DNA of 64,000 nucleotides from Cupriavidus sp. 2SB (GTDB lineage Bacteria; Pseudomonadota; Gammaproteobacteria; Burkholderiales; Burkholderiaceae). The notes beneath the pieces were generated by a model. The model searched no databases. It had not been told where the DNA came from and saw only the letters and a list, made by a program, of their open reading frames with translations. Below, piece after piece: positions 53,526-63,913 of the stretch. The DNA is taken from contig NZ_SCMX01000014.1 of the NCBI RefSeq assembly GCF_005503625.1, positions 47,373 to 111,372 on the forward strand. Reading direction: 5' to 3'. A program made the position numbers and the translations under genes. The first letter of the stretch is position 1. Each line of letters opens with the position of its first letter.

Positions 53526-53631
53526 CGCTCCACCCGTCGGCCCGACCACCGACCCAGCCGACACGCCCACAGGCCGGGCCCTCGATCCCTGCCTGCAGGC
53601 CAGCCTTCCATCTGCCAGCCTTCAAGCGCCC

Positions 53632-54978
53632 ATGTCATCTCCATCCACCGCGCCCCTCGCCGGCAACCCGCTCGCGGTGCCCGCCCTGCTCGTCGCCGCA
53701 CCGGCGTCGGGACAGGGCAAGACTACCGTCACTGCCGCGCTCGCACGACTGCATGCGCGCCAGGGACGCCGCGTGCGCATCTTCAAGACCGGCCCCGATT
53801 TCCTCGATCCCACCTTGCTGGCGGCCGCCAGTGGCGCGCCGGTACACAGCATCGATCTCTGGATGACGGGCGAAGCCGACGCGCGGGCGCGACTGGCTGA
53901 AGCGGCCCGCGATGCAGACCTTATCCTTGTGGAAGGGGTCATGGGACTGCACGACGGTACGCCAAGCAGCGCCGATGTGGCGCGACTGTTCGGCCTGCCC
54001 GTTCTGGCTGTGATTCAGGCCGGCGCGATGGCACAGACCTTCGGCGCGATTGCGCACGGACTGGCGAACTATGGCGAATCGTTCTGCGCCATGCAGGTGC
54101 TTGCCAACGGCGTCGGTACGGAGCGTCATGCCTTGATGCTGGAGGAAAGCCTCCGCGGAAGAATGAAATGGGCCGGTGCGTTGGCCCGCCATGTCGAAGC
54201 CAGTCTGCCGGAGCGGCACCTTGGACTGTTCAGCGCCGACGAACTGCCCGACCTCATGACGCGGCTGGACCATCTGGCCGATGCATTGGCTACGCTGCCG
54301 GTGGCCGAGCTGCCACTGGCTGTGCCTTTCCGCCATGCGCCGATGGCGGCAGTGCCACCATTGTTGGCCGGAAAACGTGTTGCCATTGCACGCGACGATG
54401 CGTTCCGCTTCATCTATCCCGCCAATGTCGATACGCTGCTCGCGCTCGGTGCCGATCTCGTGTGGTTCTCCCCATTGCATGACGCCGCGCTCCCGCAGTG
54501 CGATGCCGTATGGCTGCCCGGCGGCTATCCTGAATTGCATGGCGCCGCGCTCGCCAGCAATTTGTCCATGCTGCAGGCACTGCGCGGTGCGCACGCCTCC
54601 GGCCTGCCGATGCTCGCAGAGTGCGGCGGCATGATGGCGCTGTTCGAAACGCTTGTGGATCGGGATGGAGCACCGCACGCGATGGCCGGTCTGCTACCGG
54701 GCACGGTGACGATGCAACGCAAGCTGGCAGCGATCGGCCACCAGATGGCCTTGCTGCCGTGGACTGGCCTACCGCCGGAAAGCAACGAAATACGTGGGCA
54801 CACCTTCCACTACTCGACCACGGAATCGACACTGGCACCCGCGATATCGGCGACATCGCCGCGACCAGGCGGGAAAGGTGAGGCGGTGTACCGGGCAGGA
54901 AGCCTGACGGCTTCCTATGTCCACTTCTATTTCCCGTCGAATCCGGCGGCAATCGCCGCGCTGCTGCTCGGGACTTAG
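53632..54978 (+). CDS. cobB: cobyrinate a,c-diamide synthase (CobB/CbiA)
   Basis: 448 residues. An N-terminal ATP-binding domain starts LLVAAPASGQGKTTVTAALA (P-loop) and continues RVRIFKTGPDFLDPTLL and VEGVMGLHDGT. The C-terminal class I glutamine amidotransferase domain has WLPGGYPELHG and the nucleophile Cys about residue 331 in LAECGGMMAL, with a His near RAGSLTASYVHFYF. It amidates the a- and c-carboxylates of cobyrinate using Gln and ATP, in cobalamin synthesis. ATG 53632 is chosen because the family begins here; the frame is open to 53500, where a TGAATG overlaps the previous gene. No other cobalamin gene and no B12 riboswitch were seen nearby. Confidence 0.9.
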   Translation: MSSPSTAPLAGNPLAVPALLVAAPASGQGKTTVTAALARLHARQGRRVRIFKTGPDFLDPTLLAAASGAPVHSIDLWMTGEADARARLAEAARDADLILVEGVMGLHDGTPSSADVARLFGLPVLAVIQAGAMAQTFGAIAHGLANYGESFCAMQVLANGVGTERHALMLEESLRGRMKWAGALARHVEASLPERHLGLFSADELPDLMTRLDHLADALATLPVAELPLAVPFRHAPMAAVPPLLAGKRVAIARDDAFRFIYPANVDTLLALGADLVWFSPLHDAALPQCDAVWLPGGYPELHGAALASNLSMLQALRGAHASGLPMLAECGGMMALFETLVDRDGAPHAMAGLLPGTVTMQRKLAAIGHQMALLPWTGLPPESNEIRGHTFHYSTTESTLAPAISATSPRPGGKGEAVYRAGSLTASYVHFYFPSNPAAIAALLLGT

Positions 54979-55008
54979 CGGAGGGCCAATCGAGGGATCA
55001 AACGCACT

Positions 55009-55467
55009 TCAGGCGGCGTCGCGTTCGGCGGTGGTGGCCACTGCATCGGCGATGCCGGCCTCAAGCTGGCCGAGGCCCTTCGACAGGTTGTGCATCGTCG
55101 TCTCGGACACGTTCGCGAGCACTTCCTGCAGGAATTCGGAGCGGCGTGGCATGGCCTGGTCGACAACTTCCCGGCCAGCCGCGGTCAGCGTGACGTTGGT
55201 CATCCGGTTGTCGCGCTCGCTCGTCGTACGCTCGATCCAGCCGAGTTCCTGCAGTGCCTTGAGCTGGCGCGTCAACGCGCCCGGGTCCATCCCCACGCGA
55301 TCGGCAAGTGGCTTTTGCGCGATGGGGCCTTCGTGGCCATACAGCGCAGACAGAATGCGCCAACGCGGCAAGGGATGCCCGATGCGTTGTTCGAACGCCG
55401 AGGCGTAGGCCCGGTATGTGCGTCCGAACTGTTGCAATACGGCCAGGCTTTGTCGCTCCAGTTCCAA
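55009..55467 (-). CDS. MarR-family transcriptional regulator
   Basis: 152 residues from a TTG start at 55467, selected because CTGGAG lies 8 nt upstream and the family begins near LELERQSLAVLQQFGRTYRAYASAFEQRIG. The winged helix spans about 40-110 (PRWRILSALYGHEGPIAQKPLADRVGMDPGALTRQLKALQELGWIERTTSERDNRM, then the wing VTLTAAGREVV). It is the second gene of an MFS-MarR operon, 52 nt after the exporter gene. Two tandem palindromes at the operon promoter are likely its operators (inference), giving derepression by exporter substrates. Confidence 0.88.
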   Translation of the reverse strand: MELERQSLAVLQQFGRTYRAYASAFEQRIGHPLPRWRILSALYGHEGPIAQKPLADRVGMDPGALTRQLKALQELGWIERTTSERDNRMTNVTLTAAGREVVDQAMPRRSEFLQEVLANVSETTMHNLSKGLGQLEAGIADAVATTAERDAA

Positions 55468-55519
55468 AGTCGAATCTCCAGTTGGCGGGGAAGTCGTGTA
55501 CGGGAAATCGTGGACGTCG

Positions 55520-57133
55520 TCAGTCCGCAGCCATCGCGGGTTCCTGCGCCCGCTCCAGCTTGATCGGCGGCACACGGCGCGTGCGCCAGATACCGATCAG
55601 CGCCGCTATGGCCGCCAGCAACAGACCCAGGTGAATCGCATTGACCAGCGACAGCCGCGCCTGCTCCAGCAGCAAGGCTCCATTGTGCCCTGCCTGTTGC
55701 AGGTTGGTCAGCAATTCCGTCTGCGCCGCCTTGTCGATCAGGATCTGCGGATCGGTCATTCGCGCCGCGTAGCTGGATGCATCGGCCGAAGCCAGCGCAG
55801 TGGTTACGCCTGACATATAGCTGCGCGTGACCAGCGTGCCAACGAGTGCAGTCCCTACCATCCCGCCGACCATACGCAGCGATTGCAGCATCGCCGTGGC
55901 AATACCGAGGTTCGCGCGCCCTGCAGCCTGCTGTGCGAAGACGGTCAGGTTCGGCAGGACAAAACCCAGGCCAAGTCCCGCGCACAACATGATTGCCAAC
56001 AGCACGTTGTGATGCATGCTTCGCGTGGCTTGGGACAATCCGAGCAACGCCAGCGCCAACATGGCGAATCCCGCATACAGCATGCTATTCGGTTGCGGAA
56101 TGCGGGTAATAATGCGGCCATTCACGATGCTGCCGATGGTAATGCAGACCACCAGTGGTGTGACGAGCAGCCCCGCTTCCTTCGGGGAATAGCCAAAGCC
56201 GCCTTGGAACAGCAGCGGCGCGTAAAGCAGCAGCGCAAACATCGCGAATCCGCCCAGCACGCCGAGCACGAACAGCGGCGCCAATCCGGGATTGCGGAAC
56301 ATCTCGAGCGGCAAGATCGGGAATTCACAGCGGCGCGACCACTGCCATAGCGCCACGAATGCGGCAATTGACAAGGCCATCAAGCCAAGCGCCACCACTG
56401 CACCGCGCTCGGGCAACCATTCCACGGACAGTTGCAGGCTACCCAGCCCCACCGCGATCAACAGCGCGCCGAGCCAGTCGATGCGCACCGGCCCCGTGTT
56501 CGATTGCTGGCGCAAATGCGGCACATAGCGCCACGCGAAGACCAGCCCGATCAACCCGACCGGGACGTTGATGAAGAACGTGGCACGCCAGCCGAACCAT
56601 TCGGTCAGGATGCCGCCCAGTGATGGACCCATTGCATTGGCCAACCCGAACGCCGTGCTCATCATGATCTGCCACCGCAGCCTGACATGCGGGTCAGGGA
56701 ACAGATCCGGAATACAGGCGAACGCCGTGCCTACCAGCATCCCGCCGCCGATGCCCTGCAGGGCTCGCGCCGCGACCAGGAACGGCATGCTGGTTGCCAT
56801 CCCGCACAACACGGAGGCCACGAGAAACACCACGATCGATGCGAGCACGAACGGCTTGCGGCCATGGAAATCACCCAGCCGCCCGAAGATCGGCACCGTG
56901 ATGACGGATGTCAGGAAGTAGGCGGTGGCGACCCACGCGTAGTATTCGAATCCCTGCAGTTCGGCCACCACTGTGGGCAGCGCCGTACTGATGACGGTCT
57001 GGTCCAAAGCCACCAGCATCACCACGAACGCGATGCCCAGCATCGCCAACAGCGATTCCCGGAACGGCAACACTTGCCCCGTATCCTGCACCTTCGGCTC
57101 ATCGCCCTGCGTCGGACGTGTATCCACAGCCAT
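55520..57133 (-). CDS. MFS multidrug exporter, DHA2/EmrB type (14 TM)
   Basis: 537 residues, 14 predicted membrane helices. DHA2 signatures: MLVALDQTVISTALPTVVAEL in TM1, WVATAYFLTSVITVPIFGRLGDFHGRKPFVLAS (motif A), ARALQGIGGGMLVG, and AFGLANAMGPSLGGILTEWFGWRATFFINVPVG (motif C). EmrB/QacA-like proteins export hydrophobic drugs by proton antiport. It has no EmrA partner here. The promoter holds TATAAT (57176-57181, minus strand) and two tandem 14-bp palindromes just downstream. It precedes the marR gene on the same strand, so the pair forms a self-regulated unit. Confidence 0.92.
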   Translation of the reverse strand: MAVDTRPTQGDEPKVQDTGQVLPFRESLLAMLGIAFVVMLVALDQTVISTALPTVVAELQGFEYYAWVATAYFLTSVITVPIFGRLGDFHGRKPFVLASIVVFLVASVLCGMATSMPFLVAARALQGIGGGMLVGTAFACIPDLFPDPHVRLRWQIMMSTAFGLANAMGPSLGGILTEWFGWRATFFINVPVGLIGLVFAWRYVPHLRQQSNTGPVRIDWLGALLIAVGLGSLQLSVEWLPERGAVVALGLMALSIAAFVALWQWSRRCEFPILPLEMFRNPGLAPLFVLGVLGGFAMFALLLYAPLLFQGGFGYSPKEAGLLVTPLVVCITIGSIVNGRIITRIPQPNSMLYAGFAMLALALLGLSQATRSMHHNVLLAIMLCAGLGLGFVLPNLTVFAQQAAGRANLGIATAMLQSLRMVGGMVGTALVGTLVTRSYMSGVTTALASADASSYAARMTDPQILIDKAAQTELLTNLQQAGHNGALLLEQARLSLVNAIHLGLLLAAIAALIGIWRTRRVPPIKLERAQEPAMAAD

Positions 57134-57137
57134 ATCT

Positions 57138-57181
57138 ATTGCCCGATCAATTATTGTGCGATCAATGATTACGGAATTATA
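57138..57181 (-). promoter_or_regulatory. promoter with two tandem operator-like palindromes for the MFS-marR operon
   Basis: On the minus strand a perfect -10 box TATAAT occupies 57181-57176. Downstream lie ATTGCCCGATCAAT (57138-57151) and ATTGTGCGATCAAT (57153-57166), 15 bp apart and on the same helix face offset; each has palindromic ends ATTG/CAAT and both contain GATC. They fall in the 5' leader just before the exporter ATG, an ideal place for MarR repression. No clear -35 was found. Confidence 0.6.
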
Positions 57182-57261
57182 GGGCGAGCGCCGTCCATCT
57201 GCCGGAGAAAAAAGAGGCAGCCTGAGCTGCCTCTTCGAGGTCTACTTGGTGCCGCGTGGAT

Positions 57262-58746
57262 CTACGACGCGGACTTGCCGGCCTGCGACGTGCTGCCCGT
57301 CGTCGTGCCAGCATCTGGTGCGGGAGCACCCGTAACTTCGTTCAGTCCGCCGCCCAGTGCCTTGTACAGGTTGACCTCGCTGGTCAACTGGTTCAGGCGG
57401 GCATCGATCAGCGCCTGCTGCGCGGTGAACAGTTGCCGCTGCGCATCAAGCAAGGTCAGGTAGCTGTCCACACCCGTGCGGTAGCGGCCTTCGGCCAGCT
57501 GGAAATAATCCCGGCTGGCTTCCACGAGCCGCAGTTGCGCATCGAGCTGATCGGTAAACGTGCCGCGCGCGGCCAATCCATCGGACACTTCACGGAACGC
57601 CGACTGCACGGTCTTCTCGTACGTGGCAATGTTGATGTCCTTCTGGATCTTTGCGTAGTCCAGGCTCGCGCGCAGGCTACCGGCCGTGAAAATCGGCACA
57701 GTAATCTGCGGCGAGAACAGCCACGTACCTGATCCGGCATCGAACAAGCCGGACAACTGGCGACTACCCGTACCGCCCGAGGCAGTCAGCGCAATGCGCG
57801 GGAAGAACGCCGCACGTGCGGCGCCAATATCGGCGTTGGCCGACTTCAGGCGGTGCTCGGCCGACAGGATGTCCGGACGATTCTGCAGCAAATCCGACGG
57901 CACACCAGCCGGTACATCGGCCACAAGCTTCTGATCCAGCCCCAGTCCTTCGGGCAGATCCATCGGCATGCTCGCACCGAGCAGCAGCGTCAGCGCATTC
58001 GCGTCCTGGGCCACCAGGCGCGTATAGCGTGCCAGCGAAGCACGCGCGTTCTCCACCTGCGTCTGCGACTGGCGCAGGTCCAGCCGCGATGCGATGCCTT
58101 CCTCGAAGCTGCGCTTCGTCAGGTTGTACGTACGCTCATAGGTGCCCAATGTCTCGCGCGTTACCTTCAGGTTCGCCTCGTCGGCGCGCATCGTCAGGTA
58201 AGCGTTGGCCACGCTGGCCACCAGCGAAATCTGCGTGCTGCGGCGCGCTTCCTCGCTCGCAAAATACTGCTCCAGCGCCGCTTCGCTCAGACTGCGCAGA
58301 CGGCCGAACAGATCGATCTCCCACGCGGTGGTGCCCAACGACACACCGTACTGGCTGCTGATGACACGCTGGCCCGTCGATGACAGGTCAGCCGGCACGC
58401 GCTGCCGCGTGCCCTGTCCCGTGGCACCCACTTCCGGGAACAGGTCAGCACGCTGGATACGGTACTGCGCGCGATAGGCGTCGACATTCAACGCTGCCAC
58501 GCGCAGGTCACGATTGTTCTCCAGCGCCACCTCGATCAGCCGCTTCAGACGCGGATCGGCAAAGTAGTCGCGCCAACCGAGTTCGACTGCGGGCGGCGTC
58601 TGCGCGCCAGCTGCGGCGGCGCCTTTGTACGCGTCGCCCTGCGGATAGGCAGCATCCACCGGTGCCGCCGGCTTCTCATAGGTCGGAATCAGGCTGCAGC
58701 CGGCCATCGCCGCTGCCGCGGCCAGATAAATTAGCGTTCTTTTCAT
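57262..58746 (-). CDS. RND efflux system outer-membrane lipoprotein, NodT/OprM type
   Basis: 494 residues. The signal [21 protein letters not shown] contains the lipobox MAGC. The mature protein has the two OEP repeats: [53 protein letters not shown] and the later [29 protein letters not shown]. It forms the outer-membrane channel of the tripartite pump, together with the MFP and RND genes upstream. ATG 58746 overlaps the RND stop by 4 nt (ATGA) with GGGAG and AAGG just upstream. The C-terminal tail is Gly/Thr/Ser-rich. Confidence 0.93.
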   Translation of the reverse strand: MKRTLIYLAAAAAMAGCSLIPTYEKPAAPVDAAYPQGDAYKGAAAAGAQTPPAVELGWRDYFADPRLKRLIEVALENNRDLRVAALNVDAYRAQYRIQRADLFPEVGATGQGTRQRVPADLSSTGQRVISSQYGVSLGTTAWEIDLFGRLRSLSEAALEQYFASEEARRSTQISLVASVANAYLTMRADEANLKVTRETLGTYERTYNLTKRSFEEGIASRLDLRQSQTQVENARASLARYTRLVAQDANALTLLLGASMPMDLPEGLGLDQKLVADVPAGVPSDLLQNRPDILSAEHRLKSANADIGAARAAFFPRIALTASGGTGSRQLSGLFDAGSGTWLFSPQITVPIFTAGSLRASLDYAKIQKDINIATYEKTVQSAFREVSDGLAARGTFTDQLDAQLRLVEASRDYFQLAEGRYRTGVDSYLTLLDAQRQLFTAQQALIDARLNQLTSEVNLYKALGGGLNEVTGAPAPDAGTTTGSTSQAGKSAS

Positions 58747-61700
58747 GCCTTGGCTCCCGTTTCCAGGGAGGACGATCCGGATTTGCCGCGTCGTTCCTTG
58801 AGCGCATTGACGACGACGAAGAACAGCGGGACCCAGAAGATAGCCAGGACGGTGGCCGTGATCATGCCGCCGATCACGCCCGTGCCGATCGCGTGCTGGC
58901 TGCCCGAACCTGCACCTTGCGACACGGCCAGCGGGAACACACCCAGCACAAAGGCCAGTGACGTCATGATGATGGGCCGCAAGCGCATGCGGCACGCTTC
59001 CACGGCCGCTTCGACCAGGCCCTTCCCTTCGTCATGCAGATCCTTGGCGAACTCCACGATCAGAATCGCGTTCTTCGCCGATAGCCCGATAGTGGTCAGC
59101 AGACCCACCTGGAAGAACACGTCGTTCGACAGTCCGCGACCCAGCGTCGCCAGCAATGCGCCAATCACGCCCAGCGGCACCACCAGCATCACCGAGAACG
59201 GAATCGCCCAGCTTTCATACAGCGCGGCCAGACACAGGAACACCACGAGCAGCGACAGTGCGTAAAGCGCTGGCGCCTGCGAGCCCGACAACCGTTCTTC
59301 ATACGACAGACCGGTCCACGAATACGAGATCCCTTGCGGCATCTGCTTCATGATGGCCTCGACCGCCGCCATGGCATCGCCCGAGCTCTTGCCCGCCGCC
59401 GGTTCGCCCAGAATTTCCACTGCGGGCACACCGTTGTAACGCTGCAGCTTGGGAGAACCATAGCCCCATTTGCCCGTGGCGAACGCCGAGAACGGCACCA
59501 TCGCGCCATCCGCATTGCGCACGAACCACTTGTTCAAGTCGTCCGGATTCATCCGCGCATTGGGCTGGCCCTGCAGATACACGCGCTTCACCCGACCCCG
59601 ATCGATGAAGTCGTTCACGTAGCTGGAACCCCACGCAATCGACACCGTGCTGTTGATGTCTGACAGCGAGACCCCCTGCGCACGCGCACGTTCGTCGTCG
59701 ATCTCGAGCAAATACTGTGGCTCGTCGTTCAGACCGTTCGGACGTACGCGTTGCAACGCCGGATCCTTGGCGGCGAGGGCCAGGAACTTGTTGCGCGCCT
59801 CCATCAGCGCCTCGTGGCCCAGACCCGCCTGATCCTGCATGTAGAAGTCAAAGCCCGTGGCGTTACCGAGTTCCTGCACCGCCGGCGGTGCAAACGCAAA
59901 GGCCAGTGCATCGCGGAACGTGCTGAACTTGGCCTGCGCACGCTTGGTCAGGTCGAATACGCTGGTGGCGTCACCCTCCCGCTCCTTGAACGGCTTCAGC
60001 AGGATGAACGCCAGACCCGAGCTCTGGCCCCGGCCGGCAAAGTTGAAGCCGTTGACCGTGAACAGTGATTCGACGATCTTGCCTTCGTCGTTCAGCAGGT
60101 AGTTACGCATCTGATCGAGCACCGCCTGCGTTCGTTCAGCCGACGAACCCGGCGGCGTCTGCACCTGGGCATAGAGCACGCCCTGGTCTTCTTCCGGCAG
60201 GAACGACGTCGGAATCTTCGTGAACAGGAAGCCCATGACCAGCACGATGCCCACGTAGATCAAGAGGAACGGCGCGCGGCGCTTGAGGATGCCCACAACG
60301 CTACGTTCGTACTTTTGCGTCGTACGAATAAAGCCGCGATTGAACCAGCCGAAGAATCCCTGCTTGTGCTCGCCGTGGTCGCCCTTCTCGATCGGCTTCA
60401 GCATTGTCGCGCACAGTGCCGGTGTCAGTACCAGCGCCACAAGCACGGACAGCGCCATGGCCGAGACGATCGTGATCGAGAACTGTCGATAGATCACGCC
60501 CGTGGATCCGCCGAAGAATGCCATCGGCAAGAACACTGCGGACAGCACCAGCGCAATACCCACCAGCGCACCCTGGATCTGGCCCATCGACTTGCGTGCC
60601 GCTTCCTTGGGCCCGAGCCCCTCCTCGGACATCACCCGCTCGACGTTCTCCACCACCACGATGGCATCGTCCACCAGCAGGCCAATCGCCAACACCATCC
60701 CGAACATCGTCAGGGTGTTAATCGAGTAGCCGAACGCAGCCAACACGCCAAACGTGCCCAGCAGCACCACCGGCACGGCGATCGTCGGGATCAGCGTGGC
60801 ACGGAAGTTCTGCAGGAACAGATACATCACCAGGAACACCAGCACGATCGCTTCGAGCAGTGTCTTCACCACCTCGTGGATCGAATCCGCAATCACCGGC
60901 GTGGTGTCGTACGGGAACACCACCTTGATCCCCGGCGGGAACGACGGCTCCAGCTGGTTCAACGTGTTGCGGATGTTCTTGACGGTATCCAGTGCGTTGG
61001 CGCCAGCCGCCAGGCGGATGGCGATACCCGATGCCGGACGCCCGTTGTACTGGGCGTTGATCGAGTAGTCCTGCCCACCCAGGCCCACTTCGGCCACATC
61101 CTTCAGGCGAACCTGAGAGCCGTCGGCGTTAACCTTCAGCAAGATGTTGCCGAACTGCTCGGCAGTCTGCAGACGCGTCTTGCCGATCACCGAGGCATTG
61201 AGCTGCTGGCCGGACACGGCAGGCAGTCCACCCAGTTGGCCTGAGGCCACCTGTACGTTCTGGGCCTTGATGGCAGTGCTGACGTCGAGCGGGGCCAGCT
61301 GGAAGCTGTTCAGCTTGGCCGGATCCAGCCAGATCCGCATCGCGTACTGCGAACCGAAGACCTGGAAGTCACCCACACCCGCGGTACGCGAGATCGGGTC
61401 CTGCAGGTTCGAGACAATGTAGTTCGAGAGGTCTTCGCGCGAGGTCTTTGGATCAGTCGAGATCAACCCGACGATGATCAGGAAGTTTCGCACCGACTTC
61501 ACCACGCGGATACCCTGCTGCTGTACTTCCTGCGGAAGCAGCGGCTGGGCCAGGGCCAGCTTGTTCTGGACCTGTACCTGCGCGATGTCAGGGTTGGTGC
61601 CCTGCTCGAACGTGGCCGTGATCGTCATGCTGCCGTCGGAGTTGGACTCCGACGAGATGTAGCGCAGACGGTCCAGGCCGTTCAGTTGCTGCTCGATCAC

Positions 61701-61889
61701 CTGCACCACGGTGTCCTGCACCGTCTGCGCGGAGGCACCCGGGTAGTTCACGGAGATGGCGATCGTGGGCGGCGCGATAGCGGGATATTGCGTGACCGGC
61801 AGCGAGCGTATCGACAACACGCCAGCCAGCATGATCACGAGCGCAATCACCCACGCAAAGATCGGCCGCTCGATAAAGAAATTGGACAT
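58743..61889 (-). CDS. RND multidrug efflux permease, HAE1 (AcrB/MexB) type
   Basis: 1048 residues, the usual AcrB length. The N-terminus [23 protein letters not shown] is typical. Proton relay residues are present: the Asp pair in [20 protein letters not shown] (TM4) and the Lys in [17 protein letters not shown] (TM10). [31 protein letters not shown] and the [21 protein letters not shown] segment are the other family marks. It exports drugs or solvents by proton antiport as a trimer. It sits between the MFP gene (26 nt upstream) and the OM lipoprotein gene (4-nt overlap). Substrates not known. Confidence 0.95.
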   Translation of the reverse strand: MSNFFIERPIFAWVIALVIMLAGVLSIRSLPVTQYPAIAPPTIAISVNYPGASAQTVQDTVVQVIEQQLNGLDRLRYISSESNSDGSMTITATFEQGTNPDIAQVQVQNKLALAQPLLPQEVQQQGIRVVKSVRNFLIIVGLISTDPKTSREDLSNYIVSNLQDPISRTAGVGDFQVFGSQYAMRIWLDPAKLNSFQLAPLDVSTAIKAQNVQVASGQLGGLPAVSGQQLNASVIGKTRLQTAEQFGNILLKVNADGSQVRLKDVAEVGLGGQDYSINAQYNGRPASGIAIRLAAGANALDTVKNIRNTLNQLEPSFPPGIKVVFPYDTTPVIADSIHEVVKTLLEAIVLVFLVMYLFLQNFRATLIPTIAVPVVLLGTFGVLAAFGYSINTLTMFGMVLAIGLLVDDAIVVVENVERVMSEEGLGPKEAARKSMGQIQGALVGIALVLSAVFLPMAFFGGSTGVIYRQFSITIVSAMALSVLVALVLTPALCATMLKPIEKGDHGEHKQGFFGWFNRGFIRTTQKYERSVVGILKRRAPFLLIYVGIVLVMGFLFTKIPTSFLPEEDQGVLYAQVQTPPGSSAERTQAVLDQMRNYLLNDEGKIVESLFTVNGFNFAGRGQSSGLAFILLKPFKEREGDATSVFDLTKRAQAKFSTFRDALAFAFAPPAVQELGNATGFDFYMQDQAGLGHEALMEARNKFLALAAKDPALQRVRPNGLNDEPQYLLEIDDERARAQGVSLSDINSTVSIAWGSSYVNDFIDRGRVKRVYLQGQPNARMNPDDLNKWFVRNADGAMVPFSAFATGKWGYGSPKLQRYNGVPAVEILGEPAAGKSSGDAMAAVEAIMKQMPQGISYSWTGLSYEERLSGSQAPALYALSLLVVFLCLAALYESWAIPFSVMLVVPLGVIGALLATLGRGLSNDVFFQVGLLTTIGLSAKNAILIVEFAKDLHDEGKGLVEAAVEACRMRLRPIIMTSLAFVLGVFPLAVSQGAGSGSQHAIGTGVIGGMITATVLAIFWVPLFFVVVNALKERRGKSGSSSLETGAKA

Positions 61890-61915
61890 GGAAAATCCTT
61901 ATGCGACAGTCCGGA

Positions 61916-63100
61916 TCAGGACTTGGCGGCGGGCGCGGATGCTGCGGGTGCAGATGCGGCGGCTGCAGGAGTCGAAGCGGCAGGCACCGCGCCGGCTTGT
62001 GCTGGCGTTGCCTCCGTGGCGTTGACCTTCGCGCCCGGACGGACGAACTGCAGCCCTTCCACGATCACGCGATCCCCTGCCTTCAGCCCCTCGGTAATCA
62101 GCCAGCTCGTACCGATCGTACGGGTGGTCTTGAGCACGCGCAGTTCCACTTCATTGTTGCCATTCACCACGAGCGCGGTTGCTTGACCCTTCAGGTCACG
62201 CGTCACGCCACGTTGCGGCGCAAGAATCGCGGATTGCCGTACACCTTCGGCCAGACGGGCATGCACGAACATGCCAGGCAGCAGTTCGAAGCGCGGATTC
62301 GGGAATACGGCACGTACCGTCACCGAACCGGTGCCCTGATCAACTGCCACTTCCGTGAATTCCAGACGTCCTTGCTCCGGATAGGTGCTGCCGTCTTCCA
62401 ACTGCAGCGATACCTTCGCGGCATTCGCGCCAGCGTTCTGCAACTGACCATTCGCCAGTTCCTTGCGCAGACGCAGGATGGATGCGGAAGGCTGCGTCAC
62501 GTCCACATAGATTGGATCCAGCTGCTGAATGGTGGTGAGTGCGTTGGCCTGACCATTGGTTACCAGCGCACCCTCCGTGACCAGCGAACGGCTGATACGG
62601 CCCGAGATTGGGGACAGCACCTTGGTATACCGCAGGTTGATGTGAGCCTGATCTACAGCAGCCTTGGCTTGCAGGAACGAGGCTTGCGCTTCCGCTGCTT
62701 GCTGCTTGCTGACGGCCTCATCGCCCACGAGCTTGCCATAGCGCTGCGCCAGCAGCCGCGAGGATTCCAATGTGGCCTCGGCGCTTTTCGCCGTAGCCTC
62801 GTATGTGGACGGGTCGATCTGATACAACTGCTGACCTTGCTTGACGTCGCTACCTTCGACGAAAAGCCGCTTCTGGATGATGCCGTTGACCTGCGGACGC
62901 ACTTCGGCAATCCGATATGCCAGGGTCCGGCCAGGCAGCGATGTATCGAGCGTAACGGTCTCGTCCTTCAGCGTGACGACTTTCACTTCAGGCACCTGGG
63001 CCGCCGGGGCCTTGTTCTCTTTCCCGCACGCGACCAACATCGTGACGGCAAGAGCCAGCATGCCTGGAATCAAAGCACGCTTGGCGCGCATTGCTTGCAT
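61916..63100 (-). CDS. RND efflux membrane fusion protein (MexA/AcrA-type lipoprotein)
   Basis: 394 residues. The lipobox is MLVACGKE, with Cys about residue 25. The lipoyl half-motifs flank a coiled hairpin: PQVNGIIQKRLFVEGSDVKQGQQLYQIDPSTYEA and LRYTKVLSPISGRISRSLVTEGALV. FELLPGMFVHARL marks the beta-barrel domain. An Ala/Pro-rich tail ends the protein. It links the inner-membrane pump to the outer-membrane channel. ATG 63100 has GAGGAAAT upstream; the frame is open about 70 codons further. It is the first gene of MFP-RND-OMP. No TetR-type repressor lies beside it in this window, which is unusual for such operons. Confidence 0.92.
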   Translation of the reverse strand: MQAMRAKRALIPGMLALAVTMLVACGKENKAPAAQVPEVKVVTLKDETVTLDTSLPGRTLAYRIAEVRPQVNGIIQKRLFVEGSDVKQGQQLYQIDPSTYEATAKSAEATLESSRLLAQRYGKLVGDEAVSKQQAAEAQASFLQAKAAVDQAHINLRYTKVLSPISGRISRSLVTEGALVTNGQANALTTIQQLDPIYVDVTQPSASILRLRKELANGQLQNAGANAAKVSLQLEDGSTYPEQGRLEFTEVAVDQGTGSVTVRAVFPNPRFELLPGMFVHARLAEGVRQSAILAPQRGVTRDLKGQATALVVNGNNEVELRVLKTTRTIGTSWLITEGLKAGDRVIVEGLQFVRPGAKVNATEATPAQAGAVPAASTPAAAASAPAASAPAAKS

Positions 63101-63868
63101 AGCGATTTCCTCGAGGATGAAACGGAAAGTTCTTCTTTGGACCTGGCCAAAGCCAGGAGGCGCCACGGCGCGCGTGGACGCAATTGGCGTGCCTGCACCA
63201 GGCACGAGTTCGGATTCGTGATCAGCGGATTGTCGCCATGAGCCCCTGCTTTCGCCAGCGTGCTGGCCTGGAGGAAAAACACACACCGGACACGCCGCGC
63301 GCGCGTCCGGCACAGGACTGCCGGCTTGGGCGGCCCTGCTCCCCGTATTCTCAAAAGATACTGCTCAATTCTCGACGGTTGTCATGACCGTTGTTCGCGG
63401 CCCGTGTCCCATCTGTCGGAGACATCGCATAGTCGGATGCTAACCATAGACTGTTTCGCAAAGTTCTGCTGACGGCGCGACGACAAAGACGTGCGATTCA
63501 GAAGATTCCCACGAATACCCGCAAGTCTGAACGCCAACCTCCTCCGGGTTCGGCCTTCTTCCCTGCGGCACTGCAGCATTTGAGTACCATGCCCTGGGTC
63601 AGTTCCATAAGCATGCTTCCAATAGGATGACATCCTACCAGTTCGTAGATGAATCAGGATGACAGAAAATAGGACGTAATGAAGTGAAATACTTCATTCG
63701 AGGCAGTTAAGGGGCCGTTGACAGAGGATGCCGCCAGTTGGCATTCCGCACTGCAGTGCGCGAAACAGAGTGTTGCGCGTGCAGGACAGTATCGAGGGAT
63801 TTGAAGTCTACGGATTTGAAGCTGGTCTGGCTTTGCAGAACTGGATGTAGAACCTGGAACCCAAAGAC
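63101..63868. promoter_or_regulatory. non-coding region between the RND pump operon and the rRNA terminator, with several perfect palindromes
   Basis: About 770 bp without a convincing gene. It contains AAGCATGCTT (63609-63618), the 15-bp perfect palindrome TAGGATGACATCCTA (63623-63637), arms AATGAAGT/ACTTCATT around GAAAT (63678-63698), and CGCACTGCAGTGCG (63747-63760). AGGATGACA is repeated at 63656-63664. Short open frames on both strands here are not gene-like. The pump promoter should lie at the left end, near 63101-63400. Confidence 0.45.
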
Positions 63869-63904
63869 AAAACCCCTCGCAGCGTTAGCTGTCGAGGGGT
63901 TTTG
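63869..63904 (-). terminator. rho-independent terminator of the rRNA operon
   Basis: On the minus strand, AAAACCCCTCG pairs with CGAGGGGTTTT, with extra CAGC/GCTG pairs toward the loop, followed by TTTTGTCTTT. It lies about 10 nt past the 3' end of 5S rRNA. Confidence 0.85.
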
Positions 63905-63913
63905 GGGCATAAG

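Noticed and set aside
60315..61244. Long His/Arg/Gln-rich plus-strand frames opposite the RND permease and other genes
   Set aside because: Shadow frames of a well-conserved gene; same composition seen opposite many genes here.
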